DNA from: Litchfieldia stipae
Lineage (GTDB): Bacteria; Bacillota; Bacilli; Bacillales; Bacillaceae_L
DNA length: 64,000 nt
NCBI RefSeq assembly: GCF_014837155.1
Contig: NZ_JACYHA010000004.1
Coordinates: 248,001-312,000, forward strand
Reading direction: 5' to 3'
Below the pieces are notes generated by a model, which did no database searches, had not been told where the DNA came from, and saw only the letters and a list, made by a program, of their open reading frames with translations. The position numbers and the translations under genes were made by a program. Shown piece after piece: positions 26,207 to 34,547 of the stretch. The first letter of the stretch is position 1. Every line of letters starts with the position of its first letter.

Positions 26207-27505
26207 ATGTCTAAAATTACTTTTTTAGGTGCAGGAAGTACTGTTTTTGCAAAAAATGTCCTTGGTGATTGTATGACGGTGGAAGCATTACAGGATTTTG
26301 AATTTGCTTTGTTTGACATCGATCATGAAAGATTACGAGATTCAGAGATGATGCTAAATAATATGAAACAAAGCTTAAACTCGACTGTTAATGTAACCGC
26401 ATACTATGATCGCAAAGAGGCGTTACGTGGGGCGACATATGTAATTAATGCAATTCAAGTTGGTGGATATGATCCATGTACAATTACTGATTTTGAAATC
26501 CCGAAGAAATATGGATTGCGTCAAACGATTGCAGATACATTGGGAATTGGAGGGATTTTCAGAAACCTACGAACAATCCCTGTGATGCAAGAATTTGCTC
26601 GTGACATGAAGGAAGTTTGTCCAGATGCATGGTTTTTAAATTATACGAATCCGATGGCTGTGTTAACAAATGTGATGCTGCAGGAGGGAATTAAGACGGT
26701 TGGCCTATGTCACAGTGTTCAGATTTGTACGGACCATTTACTCGATTCACTTGATATGCCAAAGGATCAGATTCAGTGGAAGATTGCAGGAATTAATCAT
26801 ATGGCCTGGTTATTAGAAATCACTCGAAATGGTGAGGACCTCTATCCAGAAATCAAGAAGCGGGCGAAGGAGAAGCAAAAGGAAAAGCATGATGATATGG
26901 TTCGTTTTGAGTTGATGGATAAGTTCGGTTATTATGTAACTGAATCCTCTGAGCATAATGCGGAGTACCATCCATATTTTATCAAAAGCAAATACCCTGA
27001 GTTAATTGATCGATATAACATTCCATTGGATGAATATCCTCGTCGTTGTATTAACCAAATTGAGGGTTGGAAGAAAATGCGTGATGATCTTGTGAATGAT
27101 AAAAACCTGCAACATAGGCGCACACATGAGTATGGATCGTATATTATCGAGGCGATGGAAACAAATAAGCCTTTCAAAATAGGTGGAAACGTGTTAAATA
27201 CAGGCAGGTTGATAAGTAATTTACCAGAGAATGCAGTAGTCGAAGTGCCATGCTTGGTGGACGCGAGTGGGATTACTCCTACCTATGTAGGAGATTTACC
27301 AGAGCAGCTTGCAGCACTTAATCGTACGAATATTAATACTCAGCTATTGACGATTGAAGCTGCCCTCACAAAACAGAAAGCTAAGATTTACCAAGCAGCG
27401 TTGCTAGACCCACATACTGCAGCGGAGCTTTCCATCGATGATATCATTTCATTATGTGATGATTTGATTGAGGCACATGGGGATTGGTTACCAGAATATC
27501 AGTGA
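26207..27505 (+). CDS. melA: Alpha-galactosidase, GH4 (MelA)
   Basis: This 432-residue protein is a glycoside hydrolase family 4 enzyme closely resembling MelA. It has the NAD-binding FLGAGSTVF near the N terminus, DTLGIGGIFRNLRTIP, NYTNPMAVL, and the likely metal-binding Cys and His in GLCHSVQ and GINHMAW. GH4 enzymes use NAD+ and Mn2+ in an oxidation-elimination route. Cytoplasmic; it releases galactose from alpha-galactosides. The start is ATG 26207 behind GGAGGGAACG. It is preceded by an AraC regulator and followed by a strong terminator. No dedicated sugar transporter is adjacent. Confidence 0.9.
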   Translation: MSKITFLGAGSTVFAKNVLGDCMTVEALQDFEFALFDIDHERLRDSEMMLNNMKQSLNSTVNVTAYYDRKEALRGATYVINAIQVGGYDPCTITDFEIPKKYGLRQTIADTLGIGGIFRNLRTIPVMQEFARDMKEVCPDAWFLNYTNPMAVLTNVMLQEGIKTVGLCHSVQICTDHLLDSLDMPKDQIQWKIAGINHMAWLLEITRNGEDLYPEIKKRAKEKQKEKHDDMVRFELMDKFGYYVTESSEHNAEYHPYFIKSKYPELIDRYNIPLDEYPRRCINQIEGWKKMRDDLVNDKNLQHRRTHEYGSYIIEAMETNKPFKIGGNVLNTGRLISNLPENAVVEVPCLVDASGITPTYVGDLPEQLAALNRTNINTQLLTIEAALTKQKAKIYQAALLDPHTAAELSIDDIISLCDDLIEAHGDWLPEYQ

Positions 27506-27513
27506 TGAAAAAT

Positions 27514-27557
27514 AGTACTTATCTACCCTTTTGGGTGGGTGAGTGCTTTTTTTGTTG
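27514..27557 (+). terminator. Rho-independent terminator after melA
   Basis: A 15-pair stem (with G-U pairs) formed by 27514-27528 and 27533-27547 around TTTT, followed by seven T. Confidence 0.85.
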
Positions 27558-27602
27558 ATTCTATCTGGGTTATTATACATACTAAAATATGGAAGGCGGG
27601 TT

Positions 27603-27629
27603 GGAAGCGTGAGAACCGTCCCCAGTTAG
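27603..27629 (+). repeat. REP-like element, single arm (forward)
   Basis: GGAAGCGTGAGAACCGTCCC then CAGTTAG, ending directly at the GAGGAGGG ribosome binding site of the VOC gene. Confidence 0.8.
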
Positions 27630-27643
27630 AGGAGGGATTTGAC

Positions 27644-28039
27644 ATGATTTTTGAGATGACTATACAGGTTAGAGTTGCTAATATGAATGATGGTCAAGTG
27701 TGGTATGAAACCTTTTTGGATAGAAAGCCTGATTTCATTCCGCATGAGGGTTTTGCAGAGTGGGAGCTTATTCCTGGTTGTTGGCTACAGGTGTCAGAAG
27801 GAATTCCTGCTGAGGGGAGTGGACCTTTGCGTTTTGGAATATCGAACATTGAAGCTGAAAGAGAGAGACTCATAGACAAACTTCAACTTGATCATTTTGA
27901 CATATACTCACGACCAGAAGTTCCTGTGAAGTGGGGAACTGTTTCTGACCCTTGGGGAAATCGAGTAGGATTATTTGAATACCTGGATAAGGCCGAAGAG
28001 CAGGAGCGTGTGGCACTTGTTGTTGGGAAAATGACTTAA
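27644..28039 (+). CDS. VOC (glyoxalase/dioxygenase superfamily) protein
   Basis: This 131-residue protein has the VOC two-paired beta-alpha layout: an opening strand MTIQVRVANMNDGQVWYETFLD, a central FAEWELIPGCWLQV and the closing DPWGNRVGLFEY. The start is ATG 27644 behind AGAGGAGGG; the frame is open upstream, but that part runs through a repeat. The family covers glyoxalases, antibiotic-binding proteins and dioxygenases; the specific role is unknown. Confidence 0.8.
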   Translation: MIFEMTIQVRVANMNDGQVWYETFLDRKPDFIPHEGFAEWELIPGCWLQVSEGIPAEGSGPLRFGISNIEAERERLIDKLQLDHFDIYSRPEVPVKWGTVSDPWGNRVGLFEYLDKAEEQERVALVVGKMT

Positions 28040-28085
28040 AAATACATCATGTAACTTAAGCACAGTGGATGAAGGAGTAATAGTA

Positions 28086-28790
28086 ATGAAACCATTTTTG
28101 AAAAGGACAAAAATCTTTCAATGTCTAGTTATTTTATTTTTACTATTAAATGTCGTAGGTTGTAGTTTAGTAGCATTAGATAATAAAGATGAGTTAGTTG
28201 TTCAATTGAAAGAAAAGTATGGAATTGATGTGGAAGTGACACATGCCAGTCACAATAATGGCAAGTATACATATAGAGTAGAATATCCTGAAAAGGATGT
28301 TATATTTGGTGCATCAACAGATAAAGAGGGGAGTATGGTATCAGATAGTTTGATTCCTGAATTAATGAGTAACAAGGTTGAAGAATTGCTCAAAGCTGAG
28401 TTCGAAAAGAGTGGAATCGTTGTCGAGTCTCATACATATATGATGAAAACGAGTAGCGCGGAAGAGACAAATGTAGATATTACGTTAGAAGAGTACATGA
28501 ATAGCTATCAACCTGAATATCTATCATCTAAGATGGTCGTAAAAGAACATCCCAATGTCACGCTAGAAACAATTGAAAGTGTCTATCGGGTGATCTATGA
28601 TGAAATTAATGAAACTAATTTTCAAGCACATATTATTATCGCGAACGATGAATCATATGACACATTAGCAGAAGCGATGAATTTACGAGGAGATATTAAT
28701 CAAGGGGAAGAACTCGACCACGAAGACAATATCAGAAAGATAAAAGCCTATATTGATCCAGAGGGGTTTCATACTTTAGGTGATGAATGA
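28086..28790 (+). CDS. Hypothetical lipoprotein
   Basis: This 234-residue protein has a signal peptide with Lys/Arg-rich start and lipobox VVGC at about residue 26. The mature part is acidic and has no recognised domain. It includes a stretch about a peptide-like KEKYGIDVEVTHASHNNGKYTYRVEYP typical of small Bacillus membrane-anchored proteins. ATG 28086 follows AAGGAG. A perfect terminator follows. The function is unknown. Confidence 0.8.
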   Translation: MKPFLKRTKIFQCLVILFLLLNVVGCSLVALDNKDELVVQLKEKYGIDVEVTHASHNNGKYTYRVEYPEKDVIFGASTDKEGSMVSDSLIPELMSNKVEELLKAEFEKSGIVVESHTYMMKTSSAEETNVDITLEEYMNSYQPEYLSSKMVVKEHPNVTLETIESVYRVIYDEINETNFQAHIIIANDESYDTLAEAMNLRGDINQGEELDHEDNIRKIKAYIDPEGFHTLGDE

Positions 28791-28795
28791 TAGGT

Positions 28796-28834
28796 AAAAA
28801 GCAGATGATTTAGTGAAATCATCTGCTTTTTTGC
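28796..28834 (+). terminator. Rho-independent terminator
   Basis: Perfect arms GCAGATGATTT and AAATCATCTGC around AGTG, followed by six T; preceded by an A-run, so it may work in both directions. Confidence 0.9.
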
Positions 28835-28848
28835 TGCTTTGGGCTGCT

Positions 28849-28913
28849 TGGGGACGGTTCTTAGTTTGCGGAATTTAACAAAAAGAAGTATCAGAACCGT
28901 CCCAAATCAGCCA
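28849..28913. repeat. REP-like element, two-armed long form
   Basis: GGGGACGGTTCTTAGTTTGC on the left and AAAAAGAAGTATCAGAACCG TCCC on the right. Its right end overlaps the TGA stop codon of the minus-strand acetyltransferase (GGCTGATTTGGGACGG in that sense). Confidence 0.8.
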
Positions 28914-29410
28914 AGCTTTAAAACCATTAGGTCCTCATCAAAATATTGACCATTAAATTTCAGAGCATTTTTTTCTACTCCATATACCTCGAACCCAAGA
29001 GATATGTATAGATTCTTTGCTGGTTTATTATCTGAAACCACAGTTAAATTGATTTGCTCTAACCCATCATAATGTGATGCTTTCTTAATTAATTCAAGCA
29101 GAAGTGTTTTTCCTACGTTTTGACCACGCAATTCTGGCATCACGAACATGCCATAAATATTCCCTTTGTGGGCTGTTTTTGTACCACCTTCTCGTACAAA
29201 GGTAACAATAGCCACTAAGTGTTCATCATTGAAGTACCCAAGCGTAAATTTGTCATCCGTTGGTTTCAGTCGCTCTATTACCGTTTCAAGTTTGAAATGA
29301 ACTTCTCTCTCATACGTCGAGCCAAACGCCTCTGGATTGAGTTTCAAGGCGTTTAATCGTAATTCTTGATACACCTTGGCATCTGATTCTTCTAAACTAC
29401 GAATATTCAT
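28907..29410 (-). CDS. GNAT family N-acetyltransferase
   Basis: This 167-residue acetyltransferase has MFVMPELRGQNVGKTLLLEL as the acetyl-CoA loop (RGQNVG near residue 110) and an ending NLYISLGFEVYGVE. The start is ATG 29410 behind GAGGAG. Its stop codon lies inside the REP-like repeat at 28849-28913. It is alone on the minus strand, followed upstream by the GH105 gene in the same direction. The substrate is unknown. Confidence 0.85.
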   Translation of the reverse strand: MNIRSLEESDAKVYQELRLNALKLNPEAFGSTYEREVHFKLETVIERLKPTDDKFTLGYFNDEHLVAIVTFVREGGTKTAHKGNIYGMFVMPELRGQNVGKTLLLELIKKASHYDGLEQINLTVVSDNKPAKNLYISLGFEVYGVEKNALKFNGQYFDEDLMVLKLG

Positions 29411-29439
29411 GAACTACTCCTCGTTCCTTTTGTCTATGA

Positions 29440-29465
29440 AACATGAGAACCGTCCCCAATTAGCC
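29440..29465 (-). repeat. REP-like element, single arm (reverse to the gene)
   Basis: CATGAGAACCGTCCCCAATT then AGCC. On the minus strand it reads GGCTAATTGGGGACGGTTCT and its TAA is the stop codon of the GH105 gene. Confidence 0.8.
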
Positions 29466-30599
29466 AATTGGTTCGGCTTGACTCATTTCTACACACATGA
29501 GAATAAATGCGCCGGCTCCGTGAAGATCATTGGTGCTAGTTGGGCGGGCAATATAGTGTGCGTAATCGCCAATCCCTGTACCAATACAAATATTTCCAAT
29601 GAGGAGATTGTTATTCTCATCGAAATCTAGTGTATCAATAACACCTTGATATCCTTTCCAAGCGTACGTCAGATACTTCCTATCAAGATACCCTAATCGG
29701 ACGGCTTTGGCGATGGCTTGAACAAATAAGGAGGTGCAAGAGTTTTCTAGCCAATTATCAGATAGGTTCGTTTTGTCAATCACTTGGTACCATAGACCGC
29801 TTTTAGGGTCCTGGTAATTGGTTAAGGCAATCAGCAGATCTTGAAGAATATGTACAAGCTTTTGTTTATCCTGATGATCTTCAGGTAGATGATCAAACAT
29901 TTCTAATAAAGCCACAGGATACCAACCAATCGCACGTCCCCAGAACTCAGGAGCCAATCCTGTAACTGGATCTGCCCAATCAGCCTCTTTTGTCTCATCC
30001 CAACCATGGTATAGTAAGCCGGTATTCGGATCCTTCGTATGCTGCTCCATTAAAATCGCTTGAGTGGCCATCATATCAAAGTAATCGCTTTCTTCAAAGG
30101 TCTTGCCAAACTGAACGGCTATCGGACCTGCCATATATAATCCATCCAGCCACATTTGATTTGGACAATAATCCTTGTGCCAAAATCCACCTGAAGGATT
30201 CGTCTTCCAAGATTGTAGTAGAGGAACTAGCTTATATAAGGCTTTCTTATACTTTTCATCTCCGGTCTGCTCATAAAGGGTAAAGAGCAGCACACCAGGC
30301 TGGATATCATCAAGTTCAGTTGAATTGAATTTCGCAATAGTACCATCGTCTTGCACATGGCTATCTACCCAACGTTTAATATACTCATAATATTTCTCCT
30401 CTTTTGTCTGTCTCCAGCACTTCTCCATCCCAGATAAAAAAACACCCTGATGATAATGAAAGCGTTCCGGTGGAAGCATCTCCGCTTCAAAGTTCGCCAT
30501 TAATGTGTCACAAGCCTTCTGGGCCCATTGGATTGGAGTTAATTGCTCCTTTGTAATCGCTTGGTCTTGGTTTCTTGACTCTGAAGAATTCATCCTCAC
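29460..30599 (-). CDS. Unsaturated rhamnogalacturonyl hydrolase, GH88/GH105
   Basis: This 379-residue cytoplasmic protein matches the YteR/YesR (GH105) family, which removes the unsaturated uronic acid from oligosaccharides made by pectin lyases. The family blocks YHQGVFLSGMEK, WHKDYCPNQMWLDGLYM with the likely catalytic Asp152, and EFWGRAIGWYPVAL are present. The start is GTG 30599 or ATG 30593 behind AAGGAGG. No signal peptide is seen. No transporter or lyase is adjacent, so the oligosaccharide uptake system must be elsewhere. Its stop codon is supplied by a REP-like repeat. Confidence 0.88.
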   Translation of the reverse strand: MRMNSSESRNQDQAITKEQLTPIQWAQKACDTLMANFEAEMLPPERFHYHQGVFLSGMEKCWRQTKEEKYYEYIKRWVDSHVQDDGTIAKFNSTELDDIQPGVLLFTLYEQTGDEKYKKALYKLVPLLQSWKTNPSGGFWHKDYCPNQMWLDGLYMAGPIAVQFGKTFEESDYFDMMATQAILMEQHTKDPNTGLLYHGWDETKEADWADPVTGLAPEFWGRAIGWYPVALLEMFDHLPEDHQDKQKLVHILQDLLIALTNYQDPKSGLWYQVIDKTNLSDNWLENSCTSLFVQAIAKAVRLGYLDRKYLTYAWKGYQGVIDTLDFDENNNLLIGNICIGTGIGDYAHYIARPTSTNDLHGAGAFILMCVEMSQAEPIG

Positions 30600-30645
30600 A
30601 CATACCTCCTTCGCTAGTTAAAAATAGAATAGCACAAAAATTTGG

Positions 30646-30676
30646 TTAATTGGGGACGGTTCTCACACTTCTTTTT
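30646..30676. repeat. REP-like element, single arm (reverse)
   Basis: GGTTAATTGGGGACGGTTCT then CACACTTCTTTTTG. It lies just upstream of the GH105 gene, outside its coding region. Confidence 0.75.
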
Positions 30677-30835
30677 GTCAAATTTCGCAAGACCAATGTG
30701 TTTCGAACTTTAATACTTAGATTGTCAAAATGATAAAAAGGAAAATGAGAGAATAATATAGAATTAGGCTGGTATGAAGAAATTATGTTGAATGAAAAAA
30801 TAGGCTCCTTTTTAGAAGAAACTTGAATACTAGTT

Positions 30836-30891
30836 TGGGGTCGGTTCTTGGTTTGCGGAAGTTGGCAAACCAAGAACCGTCCCAATTTGCC
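30836..30891. repeat. REP-like element, full hairpin
   Basis: GGTTCTTGGTTTGC and GCAAACCAAGAACC form perfect 14-base arms around a short loop; outer ends GGGTC / GTCCC. The 383-base gap at 30599-30982 otherwise holds only the single arm at 30646 and nothing else recognisable. Confidence 0.85.
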
Positions 30892-30981
30892 TAGCTTGTG
30901 TCTGGAGTTTATAATAGGTTAGGAATATACGTTCGGTTTATAATTAGTTCAAATTTAGATAGTAAGGTAATAGGTGATCAC

Positions 30982-33267
30982 ATGCTTCCAGAAATTAAGC
31001 TTTCTGTCCGTTCATTAGTTGAATATGTCTTCAGTAGTGGAAGTATTGATCATCATTTCCGTACTGCAACCCCTCTTACAGAAGGAACAAAAGCACATAA
31101 GGCAATTCAAAATACGTATCAAGAAACAGACCAAAAGGAAGTATTCCTTAAGACGGAAATCGAATATAAAAAGATGAATTTCTTGATTGAAGGGCGATGT
31201 GATGGGTTACTTATACGTGATGATCAGATGGTGATCGATGAAATTAAGTCTACCTCAAAGGACTTAAGTGGAATTGATGAGGATACATATCCTATACACT
31301 GGGCTCAAGCGAGGGTTTATGCGTACATCTATGCAAAGGATCACCATCTCCAAGAAATGAATGTTCAATTAACATATCTGCAAGTGGTGACAGAAGAGCA
31401 GAAGCAATTTCGAATGAAGTTTACAATGCGAGAACTTGAAGATTTTGTCATTGAGTTGGTGAAGTGTTATTCACCCTATGCAATGTTAATGCATGAGCAT
31501 CGTTTGCGAAGAGATGAAAGTATAAACAACCTAGCATTTCCTTTTGACACCTATCGTGAGGGTCAGCGAAAGCTTGCTGGAGCGATTTATAAAACCATAT
31601 CAGAGGAGAAGACCATATTTGCGAATGCTCCAACTGGTATTGGAAAAACGATTTCAACCATCTTCCCAGCTGTTAAGGCGATGGGGGAAGGAAAGCTGGA
31701 ACGAATTTTTTATTTAACCGCGAAAACCATCACAAGACAAACCGCTGAAGAAGCTTTTTCTCTTATGAAAAATAAAGGTCTATGTATGAGTGCTGTTACA
31801 CTTACGGCAAAGGACAAAGTTTGTTTCAAAGAAGAAACTCGTTGCCAAAAAGAGTACTGTGAATTTGCGAATGGATATTATGATCGAATCAATGACGCTG
31901 TGCTAGATATTTTTTCTCAAGAAACCTTTATTAATCGTGACACTATAGAGAAATATGCAAGAAAGCATACCATTTGTCCATTTGAATTTTCGCTAGATTT
32001 AGCCTTTGTAGCAGATGCAATTATTTGTGATTATAACTATATTTTTGATCCGAAAGTATCTTTGAAACGTTTTTTTGATGAACATAAGAAACAAACGGCA
32101 TTACTAATTGATGAAGCTCATAATCTAGTTGATCGAGCAAGGGAAATGTTTTCAGCGGGGTTAAAAAAGTCAGCATTTCTACTATTAAAACGTGAATATA
32201 AAGGGTCACCGTTGTACGAATCTGTGAACCAAATAAATAAGTATTTTATTGAACTAAAGAAGGCTTGTACTGTAAAAGAGGAACAAGTGTTAAAGGAAGT
32301 GCCAGAGGACTTAATCAAATTACTTGAAGAATTTGTAATGCAAGCTGAACTTGAGCTTGTGCAATCAACTTCTTCAGAGAGTAAGGAAGTACTACTATTA
32401 GATTCTTTTTTTGCAGCTACAGGATATATCCGGATTGCTAAGCTATATGACGAACGATATGTAACATATGTTGAAGTTGAGAAAAATGAGGTTCATATCA
32501 AAATGTTTTGTTTGGATCCTTCCTTTTTGATTCAGCAGATTAGTAAGAAGTTTCGATCGACTGTTTATTTCTCAGCAACCCTTTTACCACTTCAGTATTT
32601 CATGGATATGCTAGGTGGCACACAAGAGGATTATACGATTTCAATTCCTTCCCCATTTGCAAAGGAACAAACAGACGTATTCATCCAACCGTTATCGACT
32701 CGATATCATGACAGAGACGATACTAAGAGACCAATCATAGATATGCTATCAAAGCTTGTCATGCAGCGACCTGGAAATTATTTAATCTTTTTCCCTTCTT
32801 ATCAATATATGAAGAGCGTCTATGATGATTTTGTGGGAAGAGACCCTTCCATTCAAGTGATTATCCAACAACCCAGTATGACAGAGGCTGAAAGGGAACA
32901 ATTTTTACGAGAGTTTCAACCAGAAAGCTCCGAACCATTGATTGGATTTGCTGTGTTAGGAGGGATTTTCTCTGAAGGGGTAGACCTGAAAGGGGACAGA
33001 TTGAATGGTGTAATTGTCGTTGGAGTAGGTTTACCACAGTTATGTTTCGAGCGGAATATTATGAAGGACTATTTCCAAGATACCGGAAAGAATGGGTATG
33101 ATTACGCGTATACCTATCCAGGAATGAACAAGGTACTGCAAGCGGGAGGGCGATTAATTAGATCTGAGGCAGATACAGGAGTAATTGTCCTTGTTGATGA
33201 TCGGTTTCTAACTCAGAAATATCTACGGCTATTCCCACCTGAATGGAGGGACTTTGAAATAGTCTAA
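30982..33267 (+). CDS. ATP-dependent helicase, DinG type, with RecB-like nuclease domain
   Basis: Residues 1-170 look like a PD-(D/E)xK nuclease: IEGRCDG (Asp74) and VIDEIKST (Glu87, Lys89). The rest is a DinG/XPD-type superfamily 2 helicase with Walker A APTGIGKT (216-223), likely 4Fe-4S ligands C281, C288, C293 and C332, the DEAH box (377-380) and C-terminal motifs GGIFSEGVDLKGD and QAGGRLIRS. The start is ATG 30982 (IPR region MLPEIKLSVRSLVEYVFSSG); frame continues upstream without a site. Probably a 5'-3' DNA helicase-nuclease in repair. Its TAA stop is inside a REP-like repeat. Confidence 0.88.
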   Translation: MLPEIKLSVRSLVEYVFSSGSIDHHFRTATPLTEGTKAHKAIQNTYQETDQKEVFLKTEIEYKKMNFLIEGRCDGLLIRDDQMVIDEIKSTSKDLSGIDEDTYPIHWAQARVYAYIYAKDHHLQEMNVQLTYLQVVTEEQKQFRMKFTMRELEDFVIELVKCYSPYAMLMHEHRLRRDESINNLAFPFDTYREGQRKLAGAIYKTISEEKTIFANAPTGIGKTISTIFPAVKAMGEGKLERIFYLTAKTITRQTAEEAFSLMKNKGLCMSAVTLTAKDKVCFKEETRCQKEYCEFANGYYDRINDAVLDIFSQETFINRDTIEKYARKHTICPFEFSLDLAFVADAIICDYNYIFDPKVSLKRFFDEHKKQTALLIDEAHNLVDRAREMFSAGLKKSAFLLLKREYKGSPLYESVNQINKYFIELKKACTVKEEQVLKEVPEDLIKLLEEFVMQAELELVQSTSSESKEVLLLDSFFAATGYIRIAKLYDERYVTYVEVEKNEVHIKMFCLDPSFLIQQISKKFRSTVYFSATLLPLQYFMDMLGGTQEDYTISIPSPFAKEQTDVFIQPLSTRYHDRDDTKRPIIDMLSKLVMQRPGNYLIFFPSYQYMKSVYDDFVGRDPSIQVIIQQPSMTEAEREQFLREFQPESSEPLIGFAVLGGIFSEGVDLKGDRLNGVIVVGVGLPQLCFERNIMKDYFQDTGKNGYDYAYTYPGMNKVLQAGGRLIRSEADTGVIVLVDDRFLTQKYLRLFPPEWRDFEIV

Positions 33268-33334
33268 TTGGGGACGGTTCTTGATTTGCGGGAATTTGGT
33301 TAAAAAGAAGCGTGAGAACCGTCCCGGTTTTGCC
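33264..33334. repeat. REP-like element, two-armed long form
   Basis: CTAATTGGGGACGGTTCTTG on the left, where TAA is the stop of the helicase gene, and AAGCGTGAGAACCGTCCC on the right with TTTTGCC after it. Confidence 0.85.
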
Positions 33335-33456
33335 AAGCAGGAAAATGACCCATGAAAAGGGAAAATAATAATGTAAGGTGTTTCTTATTCTAGTAGGGAA
33401 CAGTTAAAAGCTCTTTTGTATCTTTTAAAACTCAATCGAAAGTAGGTTTTAGTTCA

Positions 33457-34434
33457 ATGGATTATGTGAAGTTTGGTCATACAGGAATGGATGTCTCACG
33501 CCTTTGTATTGGTTGTATGAGTTTTGGTGTGCCAGAGCGCGGGAGTCATGGGTGGGTACTTGATGAAGAAAAGAGTCGTCCTCTTATTAAGAAGGCTCTT
33601 GATTATGGGATTAACTTTTTTGACACAGCGAATGTCTATTCTGATGGGACGAGTGAGGAAATTGTTGGGCGAGCGTTGAAGGATTATGCAAATAGAGATG
33701 AGATTGTCCTTGCGACGAAGGTGCATGGTCGAATGCATGCTGGTCCAAACGGTGCGGGACTTTCCAGAAAAGCGATTATGAGTGAGATTGATAACAGCCT
33801 GCGGCGACTTGGAACAGATTATGTTGACCTCTATCAAATTCATCGTTGGGACCCACATACTCCAATCGAAGAGACCATGGAGGCGCTGCATGATGTTGTC
33901 AAGGCAGGGAAAGCGAGATATATCGGAGCCTCTTCGATGTATGCATGGCAGTTCCTGAAAGCCCTCCATATTGCAGAAAAAAATGGCTGGACCCGATTTG
34001 TTTCAATGCAAAATCACTTAAACCTCCTATATCGAGAAGAAGAGAGAGAAATGTTGCCACTTTGCAGTGCGGAGAAAATTGCCGTGATTCCTTGGAGCCC
34101 ACTAGCTAGAGGGAAATTAACACGTGAATGGGATGAAACGACTACTCGTTCAGAGACCGATGAGTTTGGAAAAAGACTTTATGCTACTACAGCAGAAGCA
34201 GATCGTCTAGTTGTTGAGCGAGTTGCGGAACTTGCCGAAAAGCGTGGTGTTCCTCGCGCTCAAGTAGCTCTTGCATGGGTGCTCCAAAAAGATCCAGTAA
34301 CTGCACCAATCATAGGAGCAACAAAAGAATCGCATTTGGATGACGCTATTGCTGCATTATCCATTCAGTTAACTGAAGAGGAAGTATCCTTCTTAGAAGA
34401 GCCATACGTACCTCATCCAGTGCTTGGGTTTTAG
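33457..34434 (+). CDS. Aldo/keto reductase
   Basis: This 325-residue protein is an NADPH-dependent aldo/keto reductase with the complete catalytic tetrad: Asp and Tyr in DTANVYSDG (about residues 54 and 59), Lys in ATKVHG and His in YQIHRWD. It resembles the YajO/IolS-type subgroup. TIM-barrel, cytoplasmic. It stands alone between repeats, with no obvious operon partner. The physiological aldehyde is unknown. Confidence 0.9.
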   Translation: MDYVKFGHTGMDVSRLCIGCMSFGVPERGSHGWVLDEEKSRPLIKKALDYGINFFDTANVYSDGTSEEIVGRALKDYANRDEIVLATKVHGRMHAGPNGAGLSRKAIMSEIDNSLRRLGTDYVDLYQIHRWDPHTPIEETMEALHDVVKAGKARYIGASSMYAWQFLKALHIAEKNGWTRFVSMQNHLNLLYREEEREMLPLCSAEKIAVIPWSPLARGKLTREWDETTTRSETDEFGKRLYATTAEADRLVVERVAELAEKRGVPRAQVALAWVLQKDPVTAPIIGATKESHLDDAIAALSIQLTEEEVSFLEEPYVPHPVLGF

Positions 34435-34437
34435 GTG

Positions 34438-34494
34438 AATTAGGGGTGGTTCTTGTTTTGCTGGTGTTGGCAAAACAAGAACGGTCCCTTTCGC
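34438..34494. repeat. REP-like element, full hairpin
   Basis: GGTTCTTGTTTTGC and GCAAAACAAGAAC arms. The inner arm differs from other copies but is still self-complementary. Confidence 0.8.
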
Positions 34495-34502
34495 CATGGA
34501 AA

Positions 34503-34532
34503 AAAGAAGCGTAAGAACCGTCCCGAGTTTGC
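34503..34532 (+). repeat. REP-like element, single arm (forward)
   Basis: AAAAGAAGCGTAAGAACCGT then CCCGAGTTTGC, directly after the hairpin copy. The two together resemble a long-form element. Confidence 0.75.
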
Positions 34533-34547
34533 TTGTTCTATTGGTAG

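Noticed and set aside
30646-30885. Minus-strand reading frame of 79 codons
   Set aside because: Both ends are REP-like repeat sequence and no ribosome binding site is present.
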